Below are positions 8,175 to 17,040 of a stretch of DNA of 64,000 nt, piece after piece. Source of the stretch: Lentisphaerota bacterium (GTDB taxonomy: Bacteria > Verrucomicrobiota > Lentisphaeria > Victivallales > Victivallaceae); contig SUWB01000009.1 of assembly GCA_015061745.1 (NCBI GenBank), positions 1 through 64,000 on the forward strand. The letters are read 5' to 3'. Under the pieces are notes generated by a model. That model was not told where the DNA came from. It made no database searches and saw only the letters and a program-made list of their open reading frames with translations. A program made the position numbers and the translations under genes. Position 1 is the first letter of the stretch. Each line of letters opens with the position of its first letter.

Positions 8175-9196
8175 GTAAGAAATCCACATTGATCCAAATG
8201 CCTGCGGCCTCTTTTTTCCTCAAGATGTGTAACGCCGTAAAAACAAAAACTGCAAAAGAAAAACTGTTTGACGGCACTCCGCATAAAAAGCGTTTTACTC
8301 TGATCGAACTTCTGGTGAGCAAAACCTGGCAAATATGTGTTTATTTTTTGCGAAAAATTGCCTCTTGCCTTAATATTTGCCATTGCAATTCTGCCAAATG
8401 CGGGATTGTCGGTTTTGCAAATGCAAAAACGGCAATCCACCAAAAGTTTTTGGCAAGGATGGATGGGGCCCGGGGAAGGAAGGGAGAACCTTTTTTCAAA
8501 AAGGGTTCCCTTCCTTCCCCGGCTCCTTTCACCTTGATCGAACTTCTGGTTGTTATAGCGATCATCGCTATTCTGGCGGCAATGCTTTTGCCTGCTCTGC
8601 AGCAGGCACGGGCACGGGCCAAGAGTACCCAATGTACCAACCAACTGAAAAATATCGGCCTTGCCGGACAGCAGTATATTACTGACAATCAGGAATATGT
8701 CCCCTTTGGATATACTGAGGGCGGAAACTTCAGAGGATATGCCAGTGCCGGATTGCCCGCCTGGTTCAGCCGGGTCAGCGGCTATCTGGGACACCCGCCC
8801 AAAAATTTCTATCAGCTCAACAGCGGTGAGAAATATATTCTCTATTGTCCCTCTGAAGAAGCCCGGGGACCAAAGTACAACACTTATCTGCCCACGGCCC
8901 AAATGGGACAATATTCTCCTAAAAACGGGATTTTCCAGAATGCCAAGATTTCCGGCGTCAAACGCCCCTCGGGTACGATTTACATTTTTGATGCCAATCA
9001 CAATGACAATTACCGTCTGAATGTTCAAAGTTCTACGGAACCCCGTTTTACAATGCGTCACAGCGGCGGCAGCAACTTTGTTCTGTATGATGCTCACGTT
9101 GCTTTACGCAAATATGCCCAGTTGGCAATGTGGGGGACCCAATACTGGTACACGCCCTTTGATGCTTTTTCGACTGCTCGTGTTTTCGGTCTGTAA
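8171..9196 (+). CDS. H-x9-DG-type pseudopilin with one inserted module
   Basis: Pseudopilin of 341 residues, with a strong AAGGAG site before ATG 8171. The prepilin motif occurs twice: at 8294 (Phe 42, not followed by a transmembrane helix) and at 8528 (Phe 120), which is followed by the hydrophobic helix [21 protein letters not shown]. The two are separated by a family 1 module. The C-terminal motif is H-x9-DA ([17 protein letters not shown]), a slight variant of H-x9-DG. An internal ATG at 8459 would give a 23-residue basic leader ending directly at the functional motif, so a shorter product is possible. It overlaps the regulator gene by 4 bp and ends 12 bp before the 1744-aa secreted protein. 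Confidence 0.87.
   Translation: MSKKSTLIQMPAASFFLKMCNAVKTKTAKEKLFDGTPHKKRFTLIELLVSKTWQICVYFLRKIASCLNICHCNSAKCGIVGFANAKTAIHQKFLARMDGARGRKGEPFFKKGSLPSPAPFTLIELLVVIAIIAILAAMLLPALQQARARAKSTQCTNQLKNIGLAGQQYITDNQEYVPFGYTEGGNFRGYASAGLPAWFSRVSGYLGHPPKNFYQLNSGEKYILYCPSEEARGPKYNTYLPTAQMGQYSPKNGIFQNAKISGVKRPSGTIYIFDANHNDNYRLNVQSSTEPRFTMRHSGGSNFVLYDAHVALRKYAQLAMWGTQYWYTPFDAFSTARVFGL
8294..8527 (+). repeat. 234-bp in-frame module, family 1 (copy B)
   Basis: Seventy-eight codons from the first FTLIELLV block to the second, with no stop. The first palindrome has a 15-bp stem around a GCAAATGC centre (about 8404-8438). The second is a long stem GGGGAAGGAAGGG...CCCTTCCTTCCCC around a T/A-rich loop (about 8473-8520). 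The last ~140 bases, which hold both palindromes, are identical to copy D, while the first ~80 bases differ at five positions. Confidence 0.9.
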
Positions 9197-9208
9197 AAAG
9201 GATTTTTT

Positions 9209-12200
9209 ATGAAACAGATATTTTCTGCTCTTTTTATCTGCTGTGCAGCTGCTTTCTGTCTTGAAGGTGCTCCGCTGAAAGTTGCCGCCTACCGTTTCAA
9301 TGCGGCTTATCTCAATAAGGGTTCGTCAGACCCGGGATTTACCAAATTAACAGACGGCAAGAGCGGCAGCAGCGGAGACCGTCTGGTGGTCTGGAATCGG
9401 CCGAAGGCTCCGAAAAAACTGATCAAACTCGACTTTAAATTTGCCTCTCCTGTCAAAATCAAATATGTTGATTTTCATATTTTCCGGGGGCCCCGGAGTT
9501 ACGGCTGGTACAGTATCACCGCTCTGGGCTCTTTGAACGGTGCCCGGATGCCTCTCGGCAAAAAAAGTATCAAACACCCTTACGCCACTCCTGATAAAAA
9601 ATCGAAACAGGAAGTGATCCGTATGGAGATCCCCTATCAGACACCTGTTACTGAAGTTGAATTCACTCTTGAAGGCTCCGGAACATTTCAGGCTTTGAGC
9701 GAAGTGGTCTTTGAGGGATCAGTGATGCCCGTCAAAGCGGTCAAACTGCCCCCCAATCCTTATGAACATCTCGTCAAAAAAGCCACAGGAAAATTTCAGC
9801 TGCGTAAAGATGGTGACGTTGTTGTTCTTGAAAACAGACACGGCCTCTTTGCCATTGATCCCAAACGCAACGGCGGCATCGTTTTTGCCTATGATAAGCT
9901 GAGCAAACACAACTGCATCCCCGGTGAATATGAGGTAGGGGGGGCATTCCTTGACAGATTTCACAGCGGCAGTGCCCAGCGGGATTTCTATCTGGATGTC
10001 AAATATGACTGCAAGGTCGTGGCGGACACCCCGGAACGGAAACAGGTCGTTGTTTCCGGAAAGGGCAAAGGGGGGATCTTTATCAATGTTCTGGTGGAAA
10101 AACTTTATACCCTTGAAAAAGATTCTGCCGTCTTGCGTACTGATTATACCATTACCAATCTTCAGGAAAATGTGGTTGATCTGGAAAGCGGCTACTGGCT
10201 TTTCAACGGATTCCTTTTCCCCGCCGGGGGCGTCAGGCTCATCCCGGGGATCTACGGTGTGGAAAAAATCGATCCTGCCATAAAAGAGTTTTACCACCGG
10301 GAACTTTCCGGTGCCTGGTTCGGCGGCGGCAGCAAAGAATGCGGTACCGCATTTATTTTTCCTTATGAGTTCTTCCGTGAAGTCTATTTCTGGGGTTCAA
10401 GTCCCCGCCACGGCACGGCAGAATGTAAATTAGGTGTCTATCCTGTCAAAGCCGGGAGCAGTCTCAACTTTTCCACATATCTTGCTCCCTATTCCAATGT
10501 AGGATTTCCGGACAAAGTCAGCCGTTATGCTGCGGCCTCCTTTGATCTTGAAAAAGAGTACAAAACCGCCCCTGCACAAATCCTTTTCCGCAGCAGGCTC
10601 CTTACTCCCGGCAATTATACGCTTAAAATTTCCGGCGGTATCGCTTCCAACGACGGGAAAGTCAAGTTCCGTGAATTGAAAAGCGTTTCAGTGAAAGGGA
10701 AAGAGCTTTTTTCACTGACCTTTGCCAATCCTTTCAAAAAAGGGACTGCCGTTTTCAAAGCCGAACTGTTTTCAGGGAATACCAGACTCTTTTTTACGGA
10801 AAAACAATCTGTTTTCAAAGAATCAAGCAGCGTTTATATGCTCACCCGGGACGGCATTATCAAGCCTGACTTGCAAACACGCCGGAATAAGCTGAATTTG
10901 AATTTCAACACCTCCACAGTCGGACTGCCTGCATTTGACTTTGTCCGGAAATATGCGGGCGGCACCCCGAAAGTTCTTGCGGTCAACGAAAGAAGCGGCG
11001 GTATCCGCGATATGGTGGAAATTGCCCGCCGTTTCGATATGAAACTGACCACCAATTACATCAACGGCATCTGGGCTTTGAGCAATCATTTCACTTCACT
11101 TACTGAAAAACGCTGTATCAATGAACTCACCCAGGTTTTACGGCAGGAATTTGACTGTATGATTTTTTCTGCCAATGTGTGGCACTTATTCAGCGAGGCT
11201 CTCAAAAAAGCGATTATGGCAAAGGTGGAAAAAGGAACGGGCTTGATCCTGATTGCACCCTTGAATTTTCCTGAAGAGCTGAAGAAAAATATCGTTTCCA
11301 CCTATACCCCGCCGAAACGCAAAGTTTTGATGCTCAATCAGAAACCGCCCCGGAAATTCAAATGGCGATCTGCCGGCGAATCCGCATTGATCTCCGGGAT
11401 CCCCGTGGATCATCTGCCGCCTACGCCTGTAATGCCTTATAAGACAACAAATGTCAAAAATCACATTATGGCAGGGAACAATCCGCTGCTGAGTGAATTT
11501 TCTTACGGCAAAGGCAAAGTGTTCCTCTGCACCTGGCAGGTGGAAGCTCCCTCTGACAATAAACCCAGCGGGTTCTTTCTGCCCCTGAACAATATTGCTC
11601 CTCCGTCAGAAACCTGGAAATATTACGAATACCAGATTTCACTTATGGGTAAATTGATCTATGCATCTTCAAGGAAATCCGACACGATGCCTCAGGGCAA
11701 AGCCGCAGCAGTTGTGAAAAACGGAACAATCAATGCCGCTCTGGAGCTGGAATCTCCCAAAGATGCCGATATCACAGTTGCGTGGATCTTACGCAACAAA
11801 TTTTCTGACACCTGGCATATGCTCAATCAAAAATGCCGGATGAAAGCCGGAAAAAACCGTTTTACCGCCGCACTGCCCGGACCTGCTATGGAGGGAGTGA
11901 ACTTTGTGGATATCCGGGTATTCAATGCTGCCGGAGCCGTCCTCTGGTGGGGCTGTGCTCCGGTTGAATTCCGCGGTACAGCCAAATTCACCAAAGTGAT
12001 ATGCGACACAAACAAAGTCTACAAGGAAAAAGAGAAAGTCCTCTGCTCCGTCATTGCTTCGGGAAAAGGAAAAACCATTGTTGAACTGTGGGACAATAAC
12101 GGCAACCTCTGTGAAAAACTTTCCGGTGACAAGGTGGCTCTGCCCCTTGACAAATGTCGCACCAAAGCGGCAAGGATCATCTTCCGCCGTATGGACGGTA

Positions 12201-14443
12201 AAAAAGAGCTTGACCGTGCTGTCCGCAAGATCCAGATCTACGGCAATATCCCCTCCGGCACCTATACTGTGATGCAGGGGTGGCCCTCATTGAGCCGGAA
12301 CGCTCATATCTGGAACTATGACCTCTATCTTTCCCAGCTCAAAAAAATGGGTATCAACAAAGCCGGCGGCGCCAAAAGCTACGGGGATTTCCCCAGTGCT
12401 GAACGGGCGTTCCGTGAAAATGACATTCTTCACGGCGGCGTTTATTCCTCTATGTGGACCGGTGGGAAATTCCCCTACAAGGCAGGCGAGAAAGCCAAAT
12501 TTTCTCTGATCCGCCGCCCCTGTTTGAGTTCCCCAGAGTATAAGCAATACTTGAATACTCCTGCTCAGAGAAACTTCGGTCCCACCTATAAACTGGGGGC
12601 TATTGATGTTATGGGGGCAGATGAATCCAACTCCATTGTCAACTGGGACGGCTGTTTCTCCATTCACTGTCAACAGGAATTCCGCAACTTCCTCAAAAAA
12701 GAGTACAAATCCCTTGAGGCTTTGAACAAAAGCTGGAAAACCTCTTTCGCCAAGTGGGACGACGTGATCGCCTCTACGGCAGAAGAAGCACGCAAGATGA
12801 AATCCTTTGCCTCCTGGCTGGATCACCGTACCTTCAATGACCGTAATCTGGCAAACGCTCTTGCCAGACTTGTGAAAAATCTGAAAGCTGCCGATCCCCG
12901 GCTGATCTATTCCCTTTCAGGGACACAAAACACCAATCCCTGGAACGCCTGGGACCATTATCTGATGACTCCCAGCCTTGAATCCTTGAACTCTTACTCC
13001 GGTGAACAGACCGTCCAGCAGCGTTGTTTCGCCAAAGGACGCTTTACCAACTGTCCCTGGGACGGATACGACAAGCCGTGGGAAATTTCAAGTTACCTCG
13101 GCATCAAAACTTTGATGGACGGCTGTTCCGGAGTGGCCTTTTATGGTAATTTCACCATTGATCCGGCCTACAACATCGCTCCCGGAGGCGAAAGGCTGAT
13201 CAAAGCATATTCACCGTGGACCAACGGTACGGCTGAAGCGGTTATGCGCAGCTCTTTCAAAGCCTCGCCTGTGGCGTTCCATTATACGCCGGCTTCTATC
13301 AAAGCCGACTGGTTTATCGGCCTCGACAAGATGCGGCAGCTCAGTACCGACGGATTCAGGCTGCTGCAGCAGGATTCATTTTTACCCTACGATTATGTGG
13401 CTTACGGTCAAATGGAAAAAGAGGGGATCCCCGCCAGATACAAAGTTATGGTATTGCCTCTTTCTGCTGCAATGTCTGATAAAGAGATCGCTGCCGCAGC
13501 AGAGTTTGTCCGCAAGGGCGGCACCCTTGTGGCAGATCTGATGCCGGGATTTTACGATCAGCACGGAGCCGTCAGAGAAAACACAGCCAAACTCTACGAA
13601 CTTTTCGGTATGAAAAAAATGGGTAAGGCCCGGGAGTGTCCTTACCCCCTCATCTGGCAGACGGGCCGTTTCAAGATCGATTATGCCGACTTTGAAGCTC
13701 GACCCGGCAGTGCCAGATCTTACGGCAGAATCAACGGAAAACCGGCCTTCTTTGTCAATCGTTTCGGCAAAGGGAAAACCGTCTATATGGGCTGTTCTCT
13801 TACCTCGTCTTTCGGTGACTGGGATGCAATGCGCTATTCACCGGGAACTGTCAGGGAAGCAAAACTGCTCCACGCATTCTGGTCTGAGCTTCTGGCAGAA
13901 CAAAAAATCTTTTCAGAAGTTCAAATTTCCGGTATAACTGATCCCCAGATCGTCTGCCGTACCATTGCCAACGGTATGCTTCTGGCTGTTATACGCAATC
14001 CCAGAGGGGCTGCGCCTCTGCCTCGGGAAAAGCAGATCGCCAATATCAAATTAAGGAAAAAATACCACATTTACGATACGGTCAACAAAAAATATCTCGG
14101 GTACCGCGCTTCCTTCCAATATGAATTTTTGCAGCACACTCAAGCCCTTTTCACACTCCTGCCCTACAAGGTGGAAAAGGTACTCTGCAATGTGGAACGC
14201 TCCGGAAGAAAAACTGTTATGAAAATAACTCTTGCAGCTGAGAGTTCAAATTTCAGTGACCACACTTTCAGAGTGGATGTCTTTGATAACAGCGGCAAAA
14301 AGAATCCTTCGTACTCCACCGTCATACACGGCTCAGGAAATCGGGGACAATTTGAATTCCAGATGCCGTTGAATAAGGGAAAAGTACGGAACGCCGTAAT
14401 AACGGAACTCCTTACAGGGGTACAGTGTTCTGTCAACTTCTGA
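9209..14443 (+). CDS. Very large secreted GH42-like glycosidase
   Basis: Secreted protein of 1744 residues with a signal peptide (MKQIFSALFICCAAAFCLEG). A discoidin-like region (about 25-175) and beta-rich domains precede a GATase-like domain (about 600-800). A GH42-like TIM barrel spans about 1000-1330: GADESNS near 1138 carries a candidate acid/base Glu, and CFSIHCQQEFRNFLKKEY followed by LNKSWKTSF is the GH42 signature context. NSYSGEQ near 1265 is a candidate nucleophile. A beta-galactosidase trimerisation-like domain (KYKVMVLPLSAAMSDKEI, about 1410-1550) follows. The likely role is exo-hydrolysis of beta-galactosides or related linkages outside the cytoplasm. An AAAAGGA site precedes the ATG, and the gene ends at a bidirectional terminator. 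Confidence 0.8.
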   Translation: MKQIFSALFICCAAAFCLEGAPLKVAAYRFNAAYLNKGSSDPGFTKLTDGKSGSSGDRLVVWNRPKAPKKLIKLDFKFASPVKIKYVDFHIFRGPRSYGWYSITALGSLNGARMPLGKKSIKHPYATPDKKSKQEVIRMEIPYQTPVTEVEFTLEGSGTFQALSEVVFEGSVMPVKAVKLPPNPYEHLVKKATGKFQLRKDGDVVVLENRHGLFAIDPKRNGGIVFAYDKLSKHNCIPGEYEVGGAFLDRFHSGSAQRDFYLDVKYDCKVVADTPERKQVVVSGKGKGGIFINVLVEKLYTLEKDSAVLRTDYTITNLQENVVDLESGYWLFNGFLFPAGGVRLIPGIYGVEKIDPAIKEFYHRELSGAWFGGGSKECGTAFIFPYEFFREVYFWGSSPRHGTAECKLGVYPVKAGSSLNFSTYLAPYSNVGFPDKVSRYAAASFDLEKEYKTAPAQILFRSRLLTPGNYTLKISGGIASNDGKVKFRELKSVSVKGKELFSLTFANPFKKGTAVFKAELFSGNTRLFFTEKQSVFKESSSVYMLTRDGIIKPDLQTRRNKLNLNFNTSTVGLPAFDFVRKYAGGTPKVLAVNERSGGIRDMVEIARRFDMKLTTNYINGIWALSNHFTSLTEKRCINELTQVLRQEFDCMIFSANVWHLFSEALKKAIMAKVEKGTGLILIAPLNFPEELKKNIVSTYTPPKRKVLMLNQKPPRKFKWRSAGESALISGIPVDHLPPTPVMPYKTTNVKNHIMAGNNPLLSEFSYGKGKVFLCTWQVEAPSDNKPSGFFLPLNNIAPPSETWKYYEYQISLMGKLIYASSRKSDTMPQGKAAAVVKNGTINAALELESPKDADITVAWILRNKFSDTWHMLNQKCRMKAGKNRFTAALPGPAMEGVNFVDIRVFNAAGAVLWWGCAPVEFRGTAKFTKVICDTNKVYKEKEKVLCSVIASGKGKTIVELWDNNGNLCEKLSGDKVALPLDKCRTKAARIIFRRMDGKKELDRAVRKIQIYGNIPSGTYTVMQGWPSLSRNAHIWNYDLYLSQLKKMGINKAGGAKSYGDFPSAERAFRENDILHGGVYSSMWTGGKFPYKAGEKAKFSLIRRPCLSSPEYKQYLNTPAQRNFGPTYKLGAIDVMGADESNSIVNWDGCFSIHCQQEFRNFLKKEYKSLEALNKSWKTSFAKWDDVIASTAEEARKMKSFASWLDHRTFNDRNLANALARLVKNLKAADPRLIYSLSGTQNTNPWNAWDHYLMTPSLESLNSYSGEQTVQQRCFAKGRFTNCPWDGYDKPWEISSYLGIKTLMDGCSGVAFYGNFTIDPAYNIAPGGERLIKAYSPWTNGTAEAVMRSSFKASPVAFHYTPASIKADWFIGLDKMRQLSTDGFRLLQQDSFLPYDYVAYGQMEKEGIPARYKVMVLPLSAAMSDKEIAAAAEFVRKGGTLVADLMPGFYDQHGAVRENTAKLYELFGMKKMGKARECPYPLIWQTGRFKIDYADFEARPGSARSYGRINGKPAFFVNRFGKGKTVYMGCSLTSSFGDWDAMRYSPGTVREAKLLHAFWSELLAEQKIFSEVQISGITDPQIVCRTIANGMLLAVIRNPRGAAPLPREKQIANIKLRKKYHIYDTVNKKYLGYRASFQYEFLQHTQALFTLLPYKVEKVLCNVERSGRKTVMKITLAAESSNFSDHTFRVDVFDNSGKKNPSYSTVIHGSGNRGQFEFQMPLNKGKVRNAVITELLTGVQCSVNF

Positions 14444-14453
14444 AAAAAAAATC

Positions 14454-14497
14454 AGGCAATCTGTTTACCGTTTTTCCGGAACAGATTGCCTTTTTTT
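14454..14497. terminator. Bidirectional intrinsic terminator
   Basis: A perfect 12-bp stem AGGCAATCTGTT/AACAGATTGCCT (14454-14465 and 14480-14491) with T7 on the plus strand and an A-run before it, so it can also stop minus-strand transcripts of the converging cassette III. Confidence 0.9.
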
Positions 14498-14536
14498 ATG
14501 GGCATAGAACAGTTCTTCCTGTTAAATGCCTGTTTT

Positions 14537-16981
14537 TTATTTCACCTTGCGTCTGACTTCAGCTTTGACTGATTCAAGGATAAGGGTGCCGCCGGGCTTC
14601 AGCAGATAAATGGCAAAGACCGCTCCTGAAGCATCTTTCTGCACCAGGTGTCCCGGAGAGAAACGTTTTTCCACAACAGCAGTTTTGTCAGAAAGTTTCA
14701 GGTCAGGAGCAATGGCATTGGCGACCCACTTACCGGCACTGTTCCGCCAGGAAACAGAAAAACGCACATAACCTTTCCCCCGCATCCGGGCAGTCAGGAC
14801 GATTTCTTCATCTGCTTCAGCTTTGATCAGGCAGTCGTTATAGGCCGCATCAAATGAAGTCACTTTGCCTGACAGTTCCAAAGCATTGCCGGAAGCATTT
14901 TTATGCAAACGCATTTTCAGCTTTTTTGTGCTCCACTTGACAGGCTGTTGATTCTTGCCCAATTGGACAAAATTGCCATTGATATCGACGTTTTTGTTTC
15001 CGGCACGTTCCCCGAAACGGACACCGCCGAAACCGCTGATATCGTGGAGTCCCCCGGAAAGGGGCAAATGCCAGCAGCTGATCTCCCCGGCCCCGGGAGC
15101 GGAAAAGGCAAACTGCATCCGGCAGCGGATGCCTTTTGAAAAAGGAGCCAAACCGGTACTTCCCCAGGGAAGTGTTACTTGGGATTCCCATACTCCATCT
15201 TTGAAAGATTCTTTGACACTCCAGGGTGCCCGCCAGGAAACAGAGCGTCCCCCGCCGGGATAGATCAAAGCATCATAAAATGATCCCGGTGCACCATTGA
15301 AAGCAAATTGACGGGTAAATTTGCCATCGGCAATAAAGATTTCCCAAACGGCATCGTGCCACATCCTGGTGGTATCACGCAACTTTGCCCTTCTGGCCGC
15401 CAATTTTTCTTTGGTCAGAGGAGCTCTCAGTTTCAAAAGGATCCCTTTGGCATTGTAACCGATCCTGACACGCAGTTCTTGTGAAGAACTGCTCTTGAGA
15501 CCGATAAGTTTCAACTCTTTTCCCTTGCTCCAGGCCGGATCATTGAAATCCCTGACCTCAACAGCAGCGGTTTCGGGAACACTTCTGCGGAGCAATGCAG
15601 GATCACTGTTAAAAACGCCGCCGAAAATACCTGCCATATAACCGCCCCGCTGCAGCCGTTCCACAGTTGCGTGTTCAAAACTGTCTGTGATCCATTTATC
15701 TTTTTTTCTTGCAGGGCGGGCAGCAATAAATTTGTTGCGTTTTTCCAATGCATCGGCCAACCGGTTGCGGGCGGCAGCATCATTTTGTTTATCCAGCAAA
15801 GCAGCTGCGTTACAGGCTTCGGCAGAAAGGCACATATACTCAAATTCAACTTTGAGCCGGACCAGCATAGAGTTAGCAGGATCGCAGCGTTTGATCCCTG
15901 CGTTAAAAAGAGCTGTCAATTTTTTCAGCACATCATCAGGATAGCGGTCCTGCCAGAGTTTGAGAGCACTCTGACGTTTTTTGAATCCCTGTACATCGTT
16001 GAAGTCCTGAGAATTCCAGAGGGGGAACATTTCCATTCTCTTGTCGATGAGCGTAAAAAATTCAATAAAGTAAGGAGCTGCCTTTTCTCCGAAAGCAAAG
16101 CGGCAATAATCAGACAGGAGCTCTTTATACTCAACTTCTTTGTTGCCCATAAATTTTCCCCAGGCATAGATCCAGGGGCCGTTAATGGCAAAAGAGGTGG
16201 TATACTGGCACAAATAGAGGCTCGTCACCGGAGTGCTTTTAAGAAAACGCACCGACTTTCGCAAAGCAGAAAAACTTTCTGCCGGAGAAAATCCGCAAGC
16301 CCGGTAAGATCCCATATCGTAGGCCCAGGCATTCATTCCTGTAACGTTAAACTTTTTCCATTTTTCCAGCAAGTCAGGTTTTGCAGGAGCAATATTGACA
16401 AAAACGCCTTTTCCGGGAAAACGTTTGAAACTTTTGGGGACAGAATGGGTCACGCCGTAACAGGCGATCGCCACCTGGATCCCCGGCCGGGCTTTGATGA
16501 GTTTTTCCATCATATCCCTTTGAAAGAGCCACATTTTTTCGCTCCAATCCGAAGTGTTGTACCACGCCTTGCAGCGGGGACATTCACAGCCTATAAAGCC
16601 GTCTGCCTGCCCCAATTCGACCACGGTATACCCTGCATCAGCACGGGAAAGAGCTTCTTCAAAAAGCCCCTTATGGATATCCGGATGACTCATACAGTAC
16701 TGGGGCAAATCGGCACGGGTATAACGTTTGCCGTCAATAATGGCAAAGTATTCGGGGTGGGTTTTCAAAAACTTTTCAGGGGGAAACACCTTGCCGATGT
16801 AATGCACGTCAAACTTGGTTCCGCAGTCATAAACGTAATTATTGGCAACGGAATAAAGGACTCCCCCTTGATCGTTCTGCATAGTAAAACGGGGCGTGTC
16901 ACGATAAGAAAAACGATCGGGAACAGCAATTTTTTTCAACGGCAGAGTACGCACACCGTCATTTTCATCATCATTGTTCAT
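14537..16981 (-). CDS. DUF4838 protein with C-terminal CBM9-like domain, no signal peptide
   Basis: Protein of 814 residues. The DUF4838 catalytic-type region starts almost at once (KTHPEYFAIIDGKRY, near residue 75) and includes the paired cysteines CECPRC. A CBM9/DOMON-like carbohydrate-binding domain lies at about 470-680, and a beta-rich tail follows. Compared with the DUF4838 protein at 3739-5643, about 180 N-terminal residues, including the signal peptide and accessory domain, are missing: the ORF begins MNNDDENDG. An in-frame TGA lies about 40 nt upstream and an AAGGA site precedes the ATG, so this is a real start and not a frameshift visible here. Last gene of cassette III, 59 bp after the beta-helix gene. 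Confidence 0.75.
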   Translation of the reverse strand: MNNDDENDGVRTLPLKKIAVPDRFSYRDTPRFTMQNDQGGVLYSVANNYVYDCGTKFDVHYIGKVFPPEKFLKTHPEYFAIIDGKRYTRADLPQYCMSHPDIHKGLFEEALSRADAGYTVVELGQADGFIGCECPRCKAWYNTSDWSEKMWLFQRDMMEKLIKARPGIQVAIACYGVTHSVPKSFKRFPGKGVFVNIAPAKPDLLEKWKKFNVTGMNAWAYDMGSYRACGFSPAESFSALRKSVRFLKSTPVTSLYLCQYTTSFAINGPWIYAWGKFMGNKEVEYKELLSDYCRFAFGEKAAPYFIEFFTLIDKRMEMFPLWNSQDFNDVQGFKKRQSALKLWQDRYPDDVLKKLTALFNAGIKRCDPANSMLVRLKVEFEYMCLSAEACNAAALLDKQNDAAARNRLADALEKRNKFIAARPARKKDKWITDSFEHATVERLQRGGYMAGIFGGVFNSDPALLRRSVPETAAVEVRDFNDPAWSKGKELKLIGLKSSSSQELRVRIGYNAKGILLKLRAPLTKEKLAARRAKLRDTTRMWHDAVWEIFIADGKFTRQFAFNGAPGSFYDALIYPGGGRSVSWRAPWSVKESFKDGVWESQVTLPWGSTGLAPFSKGIRCRMQFAFSAPGAGEISCWHLPLSGGLHDISGFGGVRFGERAGNKNVDINGNFVQLGKNQQPVKWSTKKLKMRLHKNASGNALELSGKVTSFDAAYNDCLIKAEADEEIVLTARMRGKGYVRFSVSWRNSAGKWVANAIAPDLKLSDKTAVVEKRFSPGHLVQKDASGAVFAIYLLKPGGTLILESVKAEVRRKVK

Positions 16982-17040
16982 CTTTCCTTGAATATTTATT
17001 AATTCCAGTCATCAAAGTGACTTTTCCCGCAAAAAGAGCG

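Noticed and set aside
8473-8520. The GGGGAAGGAAGGG hairpin of family 1 modules as a transcription terminator
   Set aside because: It lies inside reading frames, and the T-run sits in the loop rather than after the stem. It may still pause transcription.
8315-8530. Modules as introns, because they begin with GTGAG or GTAAG after the target codons
   Set aside because: An intron would not duplicate the FTLIELLV codons, and the modules are open in frame with no group II domain V or ORF visible. In-frame coding insertion explains the data better.
8105-9097. 330-codon minus-strand frame opposite the cassette II pseudopilin
   Set aside because: Antisense shadow that also covers the module palindromes; no ribosome site or domain.
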